From positions 1 to 52,947 of the forward strand of contig JABJBD010000084.1 in NCBI GenBank assembly GCA_018668795.1: DNA of 52,947 bases, given 5' to 3'. This stretch comes from Candidatus Puniceispirillum sp. GTDB lineage: Bacteria > Pseudomonadota > Alphaproteobacteria > Puniceispirillales > Puniceispirillaceae. This document shows, piece after piece, positions 8,394-16,705 of this stretch. A program made the position numbers and the translations under genes. How positions within the stretch are numbered: position 1 is the stretch's first letter; each line of letters starts with the position of its first letter. The notes beneath the pieces were generated by a model that saw nothing but the letters and a program-made list of their open reading frames with translations, was not told the origin of the DNA and did not search any database.

Positions 8394-9874
8394 CTCATTA
8401 CAAAGGGGTTAGCCATCGATTCGGTGGACATGTTCAGCCAGACAGTTTTTGGTCTGGTATAATCATAAATCGCTTGCATACCACTTTCACGCCCGTAGCC
8501 TGATTCCTTAAAGCCACCAAATTCGGCAATCGGCGAAACCACCCGATACGTGTTCACCCAAACAATGCCAGCCCGCAATGCATTGGCCATGCGCAATGAA
8601 CGAGCACCGTCGGCAGTAAACACGCCGGCGGCCAGACCGTATTTGGTGTCATTGGCATAGGCCAGAACTTCTTCCTCTTCACGGAAACGAAGCACACTTA
8701 AAACAGGACCAAATAATTCAGTATCAACAATAGTCATATCCTGACGATGACATTCAATGATTGTCGGTTCGAAATAAAGTCCTGTAGTCGGATTGGTAGG
8801 GCGCTTGCCACCAACAAGTAAACGGCCTCCTTCGGCGACTGCCAATTTTACCTGTTCCTCGATATGGGTAATCTGCGCCATGGTTGCCAGCGGTCCCATC
8901 TGGGTGGCATCGTCCAATGGATCGCCAATCCTTATCTGATTGGCCTGTGCTACCAACTTTTCCAGAAATTCATTGGCGATGTCGTCATGCAGATACAATC
9001 GCGATCCAGCAACACAGCTTTGCCCGCTTGCGCCGAAAATTCCCGCAATCGATCCGTTAACTGCACTGTCGATATTGGCATCGTCAAAAACGATAAAAGG
9101 CGATTTGCCACCTAGTTCAAGGGATACTTGCGCAAAGTTCTCTGCGGCATTGCGTGCCACATGACGCGCCGCATTGGTACCACCGGTAAAGCTTATGCGC
9201 TGAACAAGTGGATGCGAGGTTAGAGCACGACCACAGGGGTCAGAATGTCCAGTCACAATATTGATAACCCCTGGAGGAAACCCAGCTGCCTCGACAATTT
9301 TTCCAAATTCAAGCATAGCAGCTGAAGCATATTCAGACGCCTTTAGTACCACCGTATTGCCAGCTGCCAGAGCTGGGCCAATCTTCACCGCAACCAAAAA
9401 TAGCTGTGAATTCCATGGCACAATCGCTGCAACAACACCAAGAGGCTCACGCAATGTCAGAGTCATCATATCCGGCTTGTCGATGGGCAAAGTGGCACCT
9501 TGAACCTTGTCAGCACATCCGGCGTAGAATTGAAAGAATTCGGCAATATATTTTGCCTGCCACTTGGTTTCCTTCAGCATTTTGCCGGTATCGATAGTTT
9601 CGATACGCCCAAGATGCTCGGATTGATCGGCAAGCAGTTCAGCAAGACGGCGCAGATATTTACCCCGTGCAGTTGGCGTTAGACCAGCCCATTCACCATT
9701 GGTGAACGCGCGATGTGCAGCCTCTACCGCACTATTAATGTCATATTCTGTCGCCTCAGGAAGCTTGCACCACGGCATTTCTGTGGTTGGGTTAATACTG
9801 TCAAAGGTCCTGCCATCACTGGCATCAACCCATGCGCCATCAATAAACATCTTATAGGATACTAGGCCTGTCAA
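8390..9874 (-). CDS. NAD(P)-dependent aldehyde dehydrogenase
   Basis: Aldehyde dehydrogenase of 494 residues: PWNSQLFLVAVKIGPALAAGN, the catalytic Glu in LELGGKSPF, the catalytic Cys in GASGQSCVAGSR and ELFGPVLSV. The gene ends tail to tail with the acyl-CoA synthetase, overlapping by four bases. I chose the TTG at 9874 because a near-perfect GGGGAGGTG lies 5 bases before it. The in-frame GTG at 9880 falls inside that ribosome site, and an ATG at 9850 is a further alternative. The substrate is unknown. Trimethylaminobutyraldehyde, which would feed gamma-butyrobetaine to the cluster on the other strand, is an attractive guess, but the family is too broad to be sure. Confidence 0.85.
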   Translation of the reverse strand: MTGLVSYKMFIDGAWVDASDGRTFDSINPTTEMPWCKLPEATEYDINSAVEAAHRAFTNGEWAGLTPTARGKYLRRLAELLADQSEHLGRIETIDTGKMLKETKWQAKYIAEFFQFYAGCADKVQGATLPIDKPDMMTLTLREPLGVVAAIVPWNSQLFLVAVKIGPALAAGNTVVLKASEYASAAMLEFGKIVEAAGFPPGVINIVTGHSDPCGRALTSHPLVQRISFTGGTNAARHVARNAAENFAQVSLELGGKSPFIVFDDANIDSAVNGSIAGIFGASGQSCVAGSRLYLHDDIANEFLEKLVAQANQIRIGDPLDDATQMGPLATMAQITHIEEQVKLAVAEGGRLLVGGKRPTNPTTGLYFEPTIIECHRQDMTIVDTELFGPVLSVLRFREEEEVLAYANDTKYGLAAGVFTADGARSLRMANALRAGIVWVNTYRVVSPIAEFGGFKESGYGRESGMQAIYDYTRPKTVWLNMSTESMANPFVMS

Positions 9875-10023
9875 ATTCACCTCCCCGCATTACATCTAGA
9901 AAAACCCCTTCAATAAAATACTAATCCCAAATTACTGGTCTGGACAAACATCAAAATGGGTATGCCGGATGGTCAAGAGTTAGACTTTAAAATTAGATAA
10001 CGATGTCGGCGCATTATCAATGA

Positions 10024-11022
10024 CTAAACTTTAAGCGCCTCAATTGTTTCCAGAAGCGTAGCATTAACCTTGCGGGGGCCTTTATCAAGACGGTTATTAT
10101 GTCGCCGTACACCTGGTAGTCGAACTCCATCCATCGTGTTGAGCTTTTCAACAAATCCTTCGACATGTTCTGGCCAGTCAGGTCCTGCGATGATATCTGG
10201 CGACATGGCAAGGATCATTTCACCGCCACGAGCAGGCCCACCATCTCCATTATCATTTTCTTTGGCTTCAAAGCTGAATTGTTCGCCTGTCAGGCCAGCT
10301 GCCAGCAATTCGACCATCATTGAAATCGCTGATCCTTTATAGCCGCCAAACGGCAATAACACGCCCTTTGCAATTGCAGCCGGATCAGTCGTCGGGTTAC
10401 CATCAGCGTCAAGCCCAGTTCCTATTGGCACCGAGCGGCCGTCGCGTGCGGCGATCTGAATATCACCCATCGCCATCGATGCCGTAGCCATATCATATAC
10501 AATCGGCGTTGCCCCCGGACGCGGCCAAGCAAAGGAAATCGGATTTGTGCCAAACAAAGCGGTTGTTGATCCGGCGGGCGCCACCGCGGGCATATAGGCG
10601 GTACAGGCGATGCCAACCAATCCACGGTCAGCCAGATATTCGGTTTCAGGCCATAATGAAGCAAAATGGTGAACACCAATCAGTGATAGAGCACCGATGC
10701 CAACCTCTTTCGCAGCGTCAGCCAAAATCGGCAAACCGGCAGCCTGGGCTATGGGGGCAAAACAGCCATGTCCATCAACTTGAATAACCGCCGGTGTTAT
10801 TTTATTGACTGTCGGTTTTGCCTTACCATTAACCTTTCCACTTCGAAGTGCTTTAACGTAACCCGGCACACGGAACAGACCATGTGAATGCGACCCGTCA
10901 CGTTCGGCACGTGTCATGATATCCGCAAGCGCAGCAGCATTTGCGGCATCACAACCATTCTCTGTCATGACATCTTCAATGAGCTTATAAATCGCATCCA
11001 ATTCAAGTAATAAAGTGCTCAC
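10024..11022 (-). CDS. Ldh2-family reductase, Delta1-piperideine/pyrroline-2-carboxylate reductase-like
   Basis: Malate/L-lactate dehydrogenase (Ldh2) fold of 332 residues. It keeps ERDGSHSHGLFRVPGYV, GVHHFASLWPE, LFGTNPISFAWP, DMATASMAMGDIQIAARDG and LLPFGGYKGSAISMMVELL. These match Pseudomonas DpkA, which reduces Delta1-piperideine-2-carboxylate and Delta1-pyrroline-2-carboxylate with NADPH, better than malate dehydrogenases. It starts with GTG, and its first four bases (GTGA) contain the stop of proV, so it is translationally coupled to the betaine importer. That points to reduction of a cyclic imino acid made from an imported compound such as a proline- or pipecolate-type betaine. The substrate is inferred. 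Confidence 0.8.
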   Translation of the reverse strand: MSTLLLELDAIYKLIEDVMTENGCDAANAAALADIMTRAERDGSHSHGLFRVPGYVKALRSGKVNGKAKPTVNKITPAVIQVDGHGCFAPIAQAAGLPILADAAKEVGIGALSLIGVHHFASLWPETEYLADRGLVGIACTAYMPAVAPAGSTTALFGTNPISFAWPRPGATPIVYDMATASMAMGDIQIAARDGRSVPIGTGLDADGNPTTDPAAIAKGVLLPFGGYKGSAISMMVELLAAGLTGEQFSFEAKENDNGDGGPARGGEMILAMSPDIIAGPDWPEHVEGFVEKLNTMDGVRLPGVRRHNNRLDKGPRKVNATLLETIEALKV

Positions 11023-12071
11023 TTGTAACGTGTCCCCGTTTCTTCACGGCGTGGACGAGCCATGGCCAGAATCGCATCTTGCATGGTTATTTTACCGATA
11101 ACCTTGCCAGCACTATTAACAACAGCACCACTATCAGTTTTCAACTCACTCATCGTTGTCAACGCATCTTCAAGCAAAGCTGTCGACTGAAATTTGGGAC
11201 CTGATACACGTCCTGCTTTTGTCATCAAGGTGGATACTTTGATAACTCGGCCACGATTTATATCCTTTATGAAATCGGCAATATAGTCATCAGCTGGCTC
11301 CATAATAATGTTCTGAGGGTCGCCATCCTGAATAACAGCTCCATCACGTAGAATTGATATTTGATCGCCAATCCTTAGAGCTTCATCTAGATCGTGTGTA
11401 ATAAATACGATGGTTTTATGCAGTTCCTTCTGAAGATCAAGAAGAATACTTTGCATGTCGTTGCGAATAAGTGGATCAAGCGCTGAGAATGCTTCATCCA
11501 TAAGCAATATCTCAGCATCAGTTGCTAAGGCCCGAGCCAACCCAACACGTTGTTGCATTCCACCCGAAAGCTGAGCAGGAAAATGTTTTTCAAAACCACC
11601 CAAACCAACACGTTCCAACCAACGCTGGCTTCGCTCCACTGCTTCTTTCTCTTCTACGCCCTGAACTGTTAAACCATAAGCAGCATTCTGGGCAACATTT
11701 CGGTGTGGTAGGAGAGCAAATTTTTGAAAAACCATTGATGCTTTAAAACGACGGAAATGCATCAAATCGTTTGATGACATTTGCATAACATCCTCACCAT
11801 CAACGAGCACATGGCCATCAGTAGGTTCAATGAGGCGATTAATATGTCGAATCAAAGTTGATTTGCCTGAGCCTGATAGTCCCATTATGACGTGAATACG
11901 CTTTTCAGGAATATCAATGTTAATGTCTGACAAACCAAGAACATGCTGATGCTCGTCCAGCAGTTCTTGCTTAGACACACCTTGTCTGACAAGTGGCATA
12001 GCTTTATCAGGCCTTTTTCCAAAGACCTTATACAAATTTTTGATTTTGATTTTAATATCAGCCATGGTCAT
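11019..12071 (-). CDS. proV: glycine betaine/proline-type ABC transporter ATP-binding protein
   Basis: ATPase of about 350 residues. It has Walker A GLSGSGKST, Q-loop MVFQKFALLPHRNV, signature LSGGMQQR, Walker B ILLMDEA and the H-loop ITHD, followed by a C-terminal CBS-like regulatory part. The N-terminal segment between the first strand and Walker A (KRPDKAMPLVRQG onward) is typical of the ProV/OpuAA subfamily. The ATG at 12071 follows GAGGGGGAC; a second ATG at 12065 is possible. Either way the start overlaps the end of proW, so the two are coupled. It energises uptake of quaternary ammonium or sulfonium osmolytes at the inner membrane. Confidence 0.92.
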   Translation of the reverse strand: MTMADIKIKIKNLYKVFGKRPDKAMPLVRQGVSKQELLDEHQHVLGLSDINIDIPEKRIHVIMGLSGSGKSTLIRHINRLIEPTDGHVLVDGEDVMQMSSNDLMHFRRFKASMVFQKFALLPHRNVAQNAAYGLTVQGVEEKEAVERSQRWLERVGLGGFEKHFPAQLSGGMQQRVGLARALATDAEILLMDEAFSALDPLIRNDMQSILLDLQKELHKTIVFITHDLDEALRIGDQISILRDGAVIQDGDPQNIIMEPADDYIADFIKDINRGRVIKVSTLMTKAGRVSGPKFQSTALLEDALTTMSELKTDSGAVVNSAGKVIGKITMQDAILAMARPRREETGTRYK

Positions 12072-12951
12072 GTCCCCCTCGGTGCTGCTGCAACCGCTTT
12101 CCATATTTTTGTGAGACCCGGTCAAAAATAATGGCAAGACCTACGATTGCTAACCCATTCATAAAACCAAGGGCAAGGTATTGATTTTGAATTGCTTGCA
12201 AAACAGGTATGCCCAGTCCGCGTACGCCAATCATTGAAGCAATAACTACCATCGCCAAAGCCATCATAATGGTCTGATTAATACCAGCAAATATGTTTGG
12301 AAGCGCAAGAGGTATCTGGACTCCAAAAAGTTTTTGTCTGTCATTTGCGCCAAAAGCGTTTGCAGCCTCTAAAACATCTTTGTCAACTAGTCGAATTCCA
12401 AGATTCGTAAGTCGAACCATAGGAGGCATCGCGTAAACACACACCGCAATGAGCCCAGGCACTTTACCAATGCCTAGCAGCATCAACACTGGCAACAAAT
12501 AAACAAAAATAGGTATGGTTTGCATAACATCTAGTATTGGAGTGATTACCGACTGAACTCTATCAGATTTCGCCATCCAAATCCCCAGGGGCATTCCTAT
12601 GGCTACACATAAAAGTGTGGCGACTGAAATGAGGGCAATTGTCGACATTGTGTCTTCCCACATTCCAAAATATCCAATCAGTATAAAGCTGATCATAGAT
12701 CCAACAGCTAGCTTCCAACTTCTCGAACCAAGGTAGGCAAGTCCACCCACAATGAGCAAAATAAAAGGCCACGGCGTGGCCACTAGTAATTTCTCAAGCC
12801 AAATCAAAAACCATAAAAGGGGATCAAAAAAACCTTCAATGGCTTCACCGTTAGCTCTGGAAAACTCACGAAAGGTACCATCAATAGACAGTTTAAAGTC
12901 CCTCAAGTCTCGGCGAGACATGTCCGGAAAATCAGTGAAAAATTCAAGCAT
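12058..12951 (-). CDS. proW: glycine betaine/proline-type ABC transporter permease
   Basis: Inner-membrane permease of 297 residues with an N-terminal soluble stretch, then about six to seven hydrophobic segments. It has the permease EAA-type loop EAANAFGANDRQKLFGVQIPLA near residue 210, typical of ProW/OpuAB. The chosen ATG at 12951 sits five or six bases after GGGGGA; an upstream TTG at 12963 overlaps that ribosome site and is less likely. Its 3' end overlaps proV. A stem-loop separates it from proX upstream, which would keep permease levels below those of the binding protein. Confidence 0.92.
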   Translation of the reverse strand: MLEFFTDFPDMSRRDLRDFKLSIDGTFREFSRANGEAIEGFFDPLLWFLIWLEKLLVATPWPFILLIVGGLAYLGSRSWKLAVGSMISFILIGYFGMWEDTMSTIALISVATLLCVAIGMPLGIWMAKSDRVQSVITPILDVMQTIPIFVYLLPVLMLLGIGKVPGLIAVCVYAMPPMVRLTNLGIRLVDKDVLEAANAFGANDRQKLFGVQIPLALPNIFAGINQTIMMALAMVVIASMIGVRGLGIPVLQAIQNQYLALGFMNGLAIVGLAIIFDRVSQKYGKRLQQHRGGHDHG

Positions 12952-12960
12952 TTTTTCCCC

Positions 12961-12998
12961 CAAATAAAATGAGCGCAGCCGAAAGTTTGGCTACGCTC
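12961..12998 (-). terminator. intercistronic stem-loop between proX and proW (attenuator-like)
   Basis: On the minus strand GAGCGTAGCC and GGCTGCGCTC pair as a 10-bp stem with one G-U pair and an 8-base loop. ATTTTATTTG follows, and then directly the proW ribosome site. It may stop part of the transcripts or protect the proX 3' end. Confidence 0.55.
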
Positions 12999-13012
12999 AC
13001 AAAATTAATAGC

Positions 13013-14017
13013 TTAGAGTGATTTTTTCACTTTTGCTGCAACGTCTGCTGACACCCACTTGGTCCAGATGTCCTGATGCTGGTCCAAGAACTCAAGCGCA
13101 GCGTCTGGGCCTGTAGCCTGATTTTCTTCCATATAAACCAGCATGCCGTTCATGATAGGCCCAGGGTAGATACGACTGCTGAAATATGTCATCACATCAG
13201 GCATTGACTTGATTTCAGGTGTAACAACCGTCTGAACAACAGATTCTGTCCAAGCAGATGGCTTTGGATCAGCACATTTTTCTGGCCCCAAAGCAATACA
13301 GCTGTTCCAGTGGTCATGCCCAACAAACGGAACGCCAAAATCCATCAGCTGCATCTCGTATTTGCCGACTGGTGCCGTTGGAGACCAGTAGTAACCCAAC
13401 CAGTTTTGATCACGCTGAGCTGCTTTTGCCATTGAAGCATCTAGGCCAGCTTGTGACCCTGGATCAACCAGCACCCAACCTTTTTTCTCCATCTCAAATG
13501 CTTTAAACAGTTGTTGGTTAGACAGTTGGCAACCCCAACCTGCTGGGCAACCAATAAATGCTCCTTTTGAGGGATCTTCTTTGTCAGGGAATAAGTCTGG
13601 ACGCTCCAAAATGTCCAAAACTGTTTTGAATTCTGGGTTACGCTTAAGTGTACCTGGCGTTACCCACCAACCCTCACCAAGTTCAGTGATTGGGCCTTTA
13701 ATTGCTGAGTGCAACCTGCCCTCTGACATGGCTTTTTCAAGCTCAACAGAAACCGCATTTGTCCACAACTCTGCAGCAACATGGGGTTGGCCTTTTTCAT
13801 TCATTGTCGCAAATGTGGCTGTTGTAGCGCCAGGGATTAGCTCAATTTTACAGCCAAAACCCTCTTCCAAAATGATTTTGTCAACATTAGCCATCAATGT
13901 AGCTGAGGGCCAATTCATATCTGACATTTGGAATTCACCGCAAGCTGCATTTGCCTGCCCATTCATACCAAACGCCACACCAGCAACTACAGCTGCTGAA
14001 ATCAGTATTTTTTTCAT
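13013..14017 (-). CDS. proX: glycine betaine/carnitine/DMSP-type substrate-binding protein
   Basis: Periplasmic binding protein of 334 residues of the ProX/OpuAC family. The ATG at 14017 follows AAGGAGAG by 8 bases and gives a clean Sec signal peptide with a hydrophobic core and an AxA cleavage site (about residue 24, QANA/ACG). Aromatic-rich stretches such as MNWPSATL, ELWTN, GEGWWVTP and NWLGYYWSP are consistent with a cation-pi box for a trimethylammonium or dimethylsulfonium head group. It is the first gene of proX-proW-proV-ldh2. The preferred ligand (betaine, carnitine, DMSP or proline betaine) cannot be read from sequence alone. Confidence 0.92.
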   Translation of the reverse strand: MKKILISAAVVAGVAFGMNGQANAACGEFQMSDMNWPSATLMANVDKIILEEGFGCKIELIPGATTATFATMNEKGQPHVAAELWTNAVSVELEKAMSEGRLHSAIKGPITELGEGWWVTPGTLKRNPEFKTVLDILERPDLFPDKEDPSKGAFIGCPAGWGCQLSNQQLFKAFEMEKKGWVLVDPGSQAGLDASMAKAAQRDQNWLGYYWSPTAPVGKYEMQLMDFGVPFVGHDHWNSCIALGPEKCADPKPSAWTESVVQTVVTPEIKSMPDVMTYFSSRIYPGPIMNGMLVYMEENQATGPDAALEFLDQHQDIWTKWVSADVAAKVKKSL

Positions 14018-14066
14018 CGGATTACTCTCCTTGAAATTAATTTGTTTTCTTTTAACCAACCATAAA

Positions 14067-14079
14067 TGGGACATTCCCA
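14067..14079. promoter_or_regulatory. small inverted repeat upstream of proX
   Basis: TGGGA and TCCCA form a perfect 5-bp inverted repeat with a CAT spacer, 50 bases before the proX start. It could be an operator or a leader hairpin. The rest of the 272-base gap to the class II aldolase is AT-rich and I see no other clear site in it. Confidence 0.25.
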
Positions 14080-14289
14080 AATACGACATTAACTATTCTT
14101 ACAACCTTAAGAGGCGATAACCACCCCTAATAACCTAGAATCGACATTTTTTATTAAATTTGATAAGTTGCAACAAGAGTAAAGCTTTTCTCGACCAAAG
14201 GGAACACCTACCTTTTACACAATTATATATTAACCATACGCCCTTCATATTGTGAAAATTTATTTTAGAATGAGAAAAGGGACGAGAGT

Positions 14290-15024
14290 TTAATTGCGAT
14301 ATTCAGGTTCTTCCTCATCAAGAATGGCACGTATCGCCGTCAGATGTGCCTCTACGTCACCATCATAATTTTCCCATTGCGATGCCGTCTTTTCGGCCAC
14401 ATCGTCGGAAATATACGCTAATGGCAGGCCAGATGACAATGCGGTGATATATGTGCGACACCCGCGTTCGTAATGATAAGCAAGGTCAAATGCCAGTGAT
14501 GGCGTCTCGGCCACCGTCATCAAACCATGGCTTCCCATCATCATAATGCGCCTGTTGCCAAGCAAGGTTGATAGTCGCTCTGCTTCATCATCAAGCCCCA
14601 TACCGTCAAACCCCATATCGATTGCAACTCTGTCGTGATAACGGCATGTCGTCTGGTCAATTGCTGGCAAGGATGGATCTTTTAAAGCGCTAAGAGCCGT
14701 TGCATAATGCGTATGCAGATGCACGATACAACGTGCCTGCGGGTTATTGCGATGCATCGCGCCGTGGATTGCCCATGCTGTTGGATCAATATTGTCACCT
14801 TGTTCCTTGGCTGACTTGCCTGTGTCAAGTAACAGCAGATCGCTAGCTTTCATTTTCGAAAAATGCACACCATAGGGATTCATCAAGAATTGCTGGCCAT
14901 CATCTGAGACAGCATAAGAAAAGTGATTAGCAATACCTTCATGCATGTTTTCACGCGCGGTCCAACGGAAAATCGCAGCTAGATCACAGCGCGCTTCATC
15001 AAGATCAACAGCTATTTTTGACAT
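14290..15024 (-). CDS. class II aldolase/adducin family protein
   Basis: A 244-residue class II aldolase fold. The zinc-binding cluster HLHTH is at residues 102-106 and a further His lies in MGSHGLM, with the acidic N-terminal region RWTARENMHEGIANHFS typical of the family. Members are metal-dependent aldolases or decarboxylases acting on sugar phosphates or hydroxy acids, but many are uncharacterised, and this subfamily (short, with MNPYGVHFSK) has no function I can name. The ATG at 15024 follows GGGGAGGT at 7 bases. It reads towards the betaine importer with a 272-base gap, so it may be a separate unit. Confidence 0.8.
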   Translation of the reverse strand: MSKIAVDLDEARCDLAAIFRWTARENMHEGIANHFSYAVSDDGQQFLMNPYGVHFSKMKASDLLLLDTGKSAKEQGDNIDPTAWAIHGAMHRNNPQARCIVHLHTHYATALSALKDPSLPAIDQTTCRYHDRVAIDMGFDGMGLDDEAERLSTLLGNRRIMMMGSHGLMTVAETPSLAFDLAYHYERGCRTYITALSSGLPLAYISDDVAEKTASQWENYDGDVEAHLTAIRAILDEEEPEYRN

Positions 15025-15054
15025 CAGCTTACCTCCCCGCCTGTTTCGCAATCT

Positions 15055-15267
15055 TTAACTGGCGTATGTTTCACATAGTGTCAGGGTGCCGTTAAAATCC
15101 GCATTTTGTCCAGCCCAATATTGATCTGTCAGGCATGCACCAGAATTGACATTTGATGCATAATCGGCAAAGGCTGATGTCAGAGAATTTGTTGACTCAA
15201 AATTTTGCTGCCAGAACACAGGGCACAACGCCATAAATACCAACAGAATGACATTTAAGAAGGTCAC
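15055..15267 (-). CDS. possible small membrane or secreted protein
   Basis: A 70-residue frame starting with GTG, mainly in the gap between the class II aldolase and betB. The first 20 residues are strongly hydrophobic (FLNVILLVFMALCPVF), then a polar tail with two Cys. It ends 30 bases before the class II aldolase start. There is no clear ribosome site and no recognised family, so it may be chance. Confidence 0.2.
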   Translation of the reverse strand: MTFLNVILLVFMALCPVFWQQNFESTNSLTSAFADYASNVNSGACLTDQYWAGQNADFNGTLTLCETYAS

Positions 15268-15273
15268 AGAGCT

Positions 15274-16704
15274 ATGCAGAAATGCCAGTCCATAATCGCA
15301 GGTAGCCCCGTTGCCAGTGGCGAATCGCCAATCGAGAAACGATATCCGGCAACTGGTGAAATTATCGCCCATATAGAACCCGCCACAAATCAAATGCTGG
15401 ATCAGGCGGTTGCCGCCGCAACAGCCGCGCAAAAATCATGGGCGCGAATCGACCGTGCCGAACGAGGGCGGATACTGCACAAGGCAGCCAATTTGATGCG
15501 TGAAGCTAATGATGAGCTCGCACGCCTTGAGGTAAAGGATGTTGGCAAGTTATTCAGCGAAGCGGTATCAGCCGATGTGCCAAGCGGCCCCGACGCGCTT
15601 GATTATTTCGCGTCCCTAACGGCAACCATGACAGGCGATCATTTTAGCTGGGAAGATGCCATCGGATATTCTGAGCGTATCCCGCTTGGGGTTTGCGCTG
15701 GTATTGGCGCATGGAACTATCCGGTACAGATTGCATGCTGGAAAGCCGCGCCAGCGCTGGCAACAGGAAATGCCTTTATCCTAAAACCGTCAGAAGAAAC
15801 CCCCCTCAGCGGTCAACGCATCGCCGAACTGTTCCACGAAGCGGGACTGCCTGATGGCCTTTTTCAGGTTATCCATGGGGACTACCGGATTGGTCAGGCC
15901 ATTTGTGAACATCCTGGCATTGCCAAGATTTCCCTCACAGGTGGTGTGGAAACAGGCAAGCTGATTATGGCACAAAGCGCATCATCCTTAAAAAAGGTCA
16001 CCTTGGAGCTTGGTGGTAAGTCACCTCTTATCGTGTTTGATGATTGTGACTTTGATCTGGCAGTTCAAACCGCGCTTGATGCCAATTTCTATACCGCCGG
16101 CGAGGTTTGTTCGAATGGCACCCGCGTTTTCGTCCAAGACTCGATTGCTGATGACTTTGTCGCCGCAATGGTTGAAAAGGCCAGTGCCATGCGCGTTGGC
16201 GATCCAATGGCTACCGATGTCCAGATGGGTGCCCTGATTTCTGAAAAACATCTGGCGCGCGTTCTTGATTATGTTGAAATTGGGCGTAACGAGGGCGCCA
16301 CCATTGCCACAGGAGGTAACCGCGTGCAACCGCAAGGGTTTGAAAACGGTTATTTCATGGAGCCAACAATTTTGACAAACTGCACAGACGATATGCGCGT
16401 TGTCCGTGAAGAAATATTTGGTCCGGTTATGTCAGTTCTCACCTTCAAAACTGAAGATGAAGCTATCACCCGTGCCAATGATACTAAATTTGGTCTTGGC
16501 GCTGGCCTTATGACAAAGGATCTGGCACGCGCGCATCGTGTTGCTGGCCAGCTTGAGTCAGGCAATGTCTGGGTGAACACTTTTAATATTTTGCCACCGG
16601 GACTGTCTTTTGGCGGCGCCAAGAATTCTGGTTTTGGGCGGGAAAACAGCATTTATGCCATTGAGGCCTATACCGAAGTAAGATCAACCTATATTCAACT
16701 ATAA
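15274..16704 (+). CDS. betB: betaine aldehyde dehydrogenase
   Basis: Aldehyde dehydrogenase of 476 residues closest in motifs to BetB: YPATGEIIAHIEPAT, AERGRILHKAANLMRE, WNYPVQIACWKAAPALATGNA, the catalytic Glu245 in LELGGKSP and the catalytic Cys279 in NFYTAGEVCSNGTRVFV. It would oxidise betaine aldehyde to glycine betaine with NAD+. An in-frame stop at 15256 limits the start, and the ATG at 15274 follows AAGAAGGT. No choline dehydrogenase (betA) or betI lies in the window. It ends one base before the convergent glycosyltransferase. Activity on other trimethylamino-aldehydes is possible given the nearby carnitine genes. Confidence 0.87.
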   Translation: MQKCQSIIAGSPVASGESPIEKRYPATGEIIAHIEPATNQMLDQAVAAATAAQKSWARIDRAERGRILHKAANLMREANDELARLEVKDVGKLFSEAVSADVPSGPDALDYFASLTATMTGDHFSWEDAIGYSERIPLGVCAGIGAWNYPVQIACWKAAPALATGNAFILKPSEETPLSGQRIAELFHEAGLPDGLFQVIHGDYRIGQAICEHPGIAKISLTGGVETGKLIMAQSASSLKKVTLELGGKSPLIVFDDCDFDLAVQTALDANFYTAGEVCSNGTRVFVQDSIADDFVAAMVEKASAMRVGDPMATDVQMGALISEKHLARVLDYVEIGRNEGATIATGGNRVQPQGFENGYFMEPTILTNCTDDMRVVREEIFGPVMSVLTFKTEDEAITRANDTKFGLGAGLMTKDLARAHRVAGQLESGNVWVNTFNILPPGLSFGGAKNSGFGRENSIYAIEAYTEVRSTYIQL

Positions 16705-16705
16705 A

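Noticed and set aside
10990..14100. Possible foreign origin of the proXWV region because it looks more AT-rich
   Set aside because: Spot counts of a few lines gave GC near that of other regions, and there are no mobile-element traces.
13581..14120. 179-codon plus-strand frame over proX
   Set aside because: Antisense to a binding protein with a signal peptide and ribosome site; no recognised domain.
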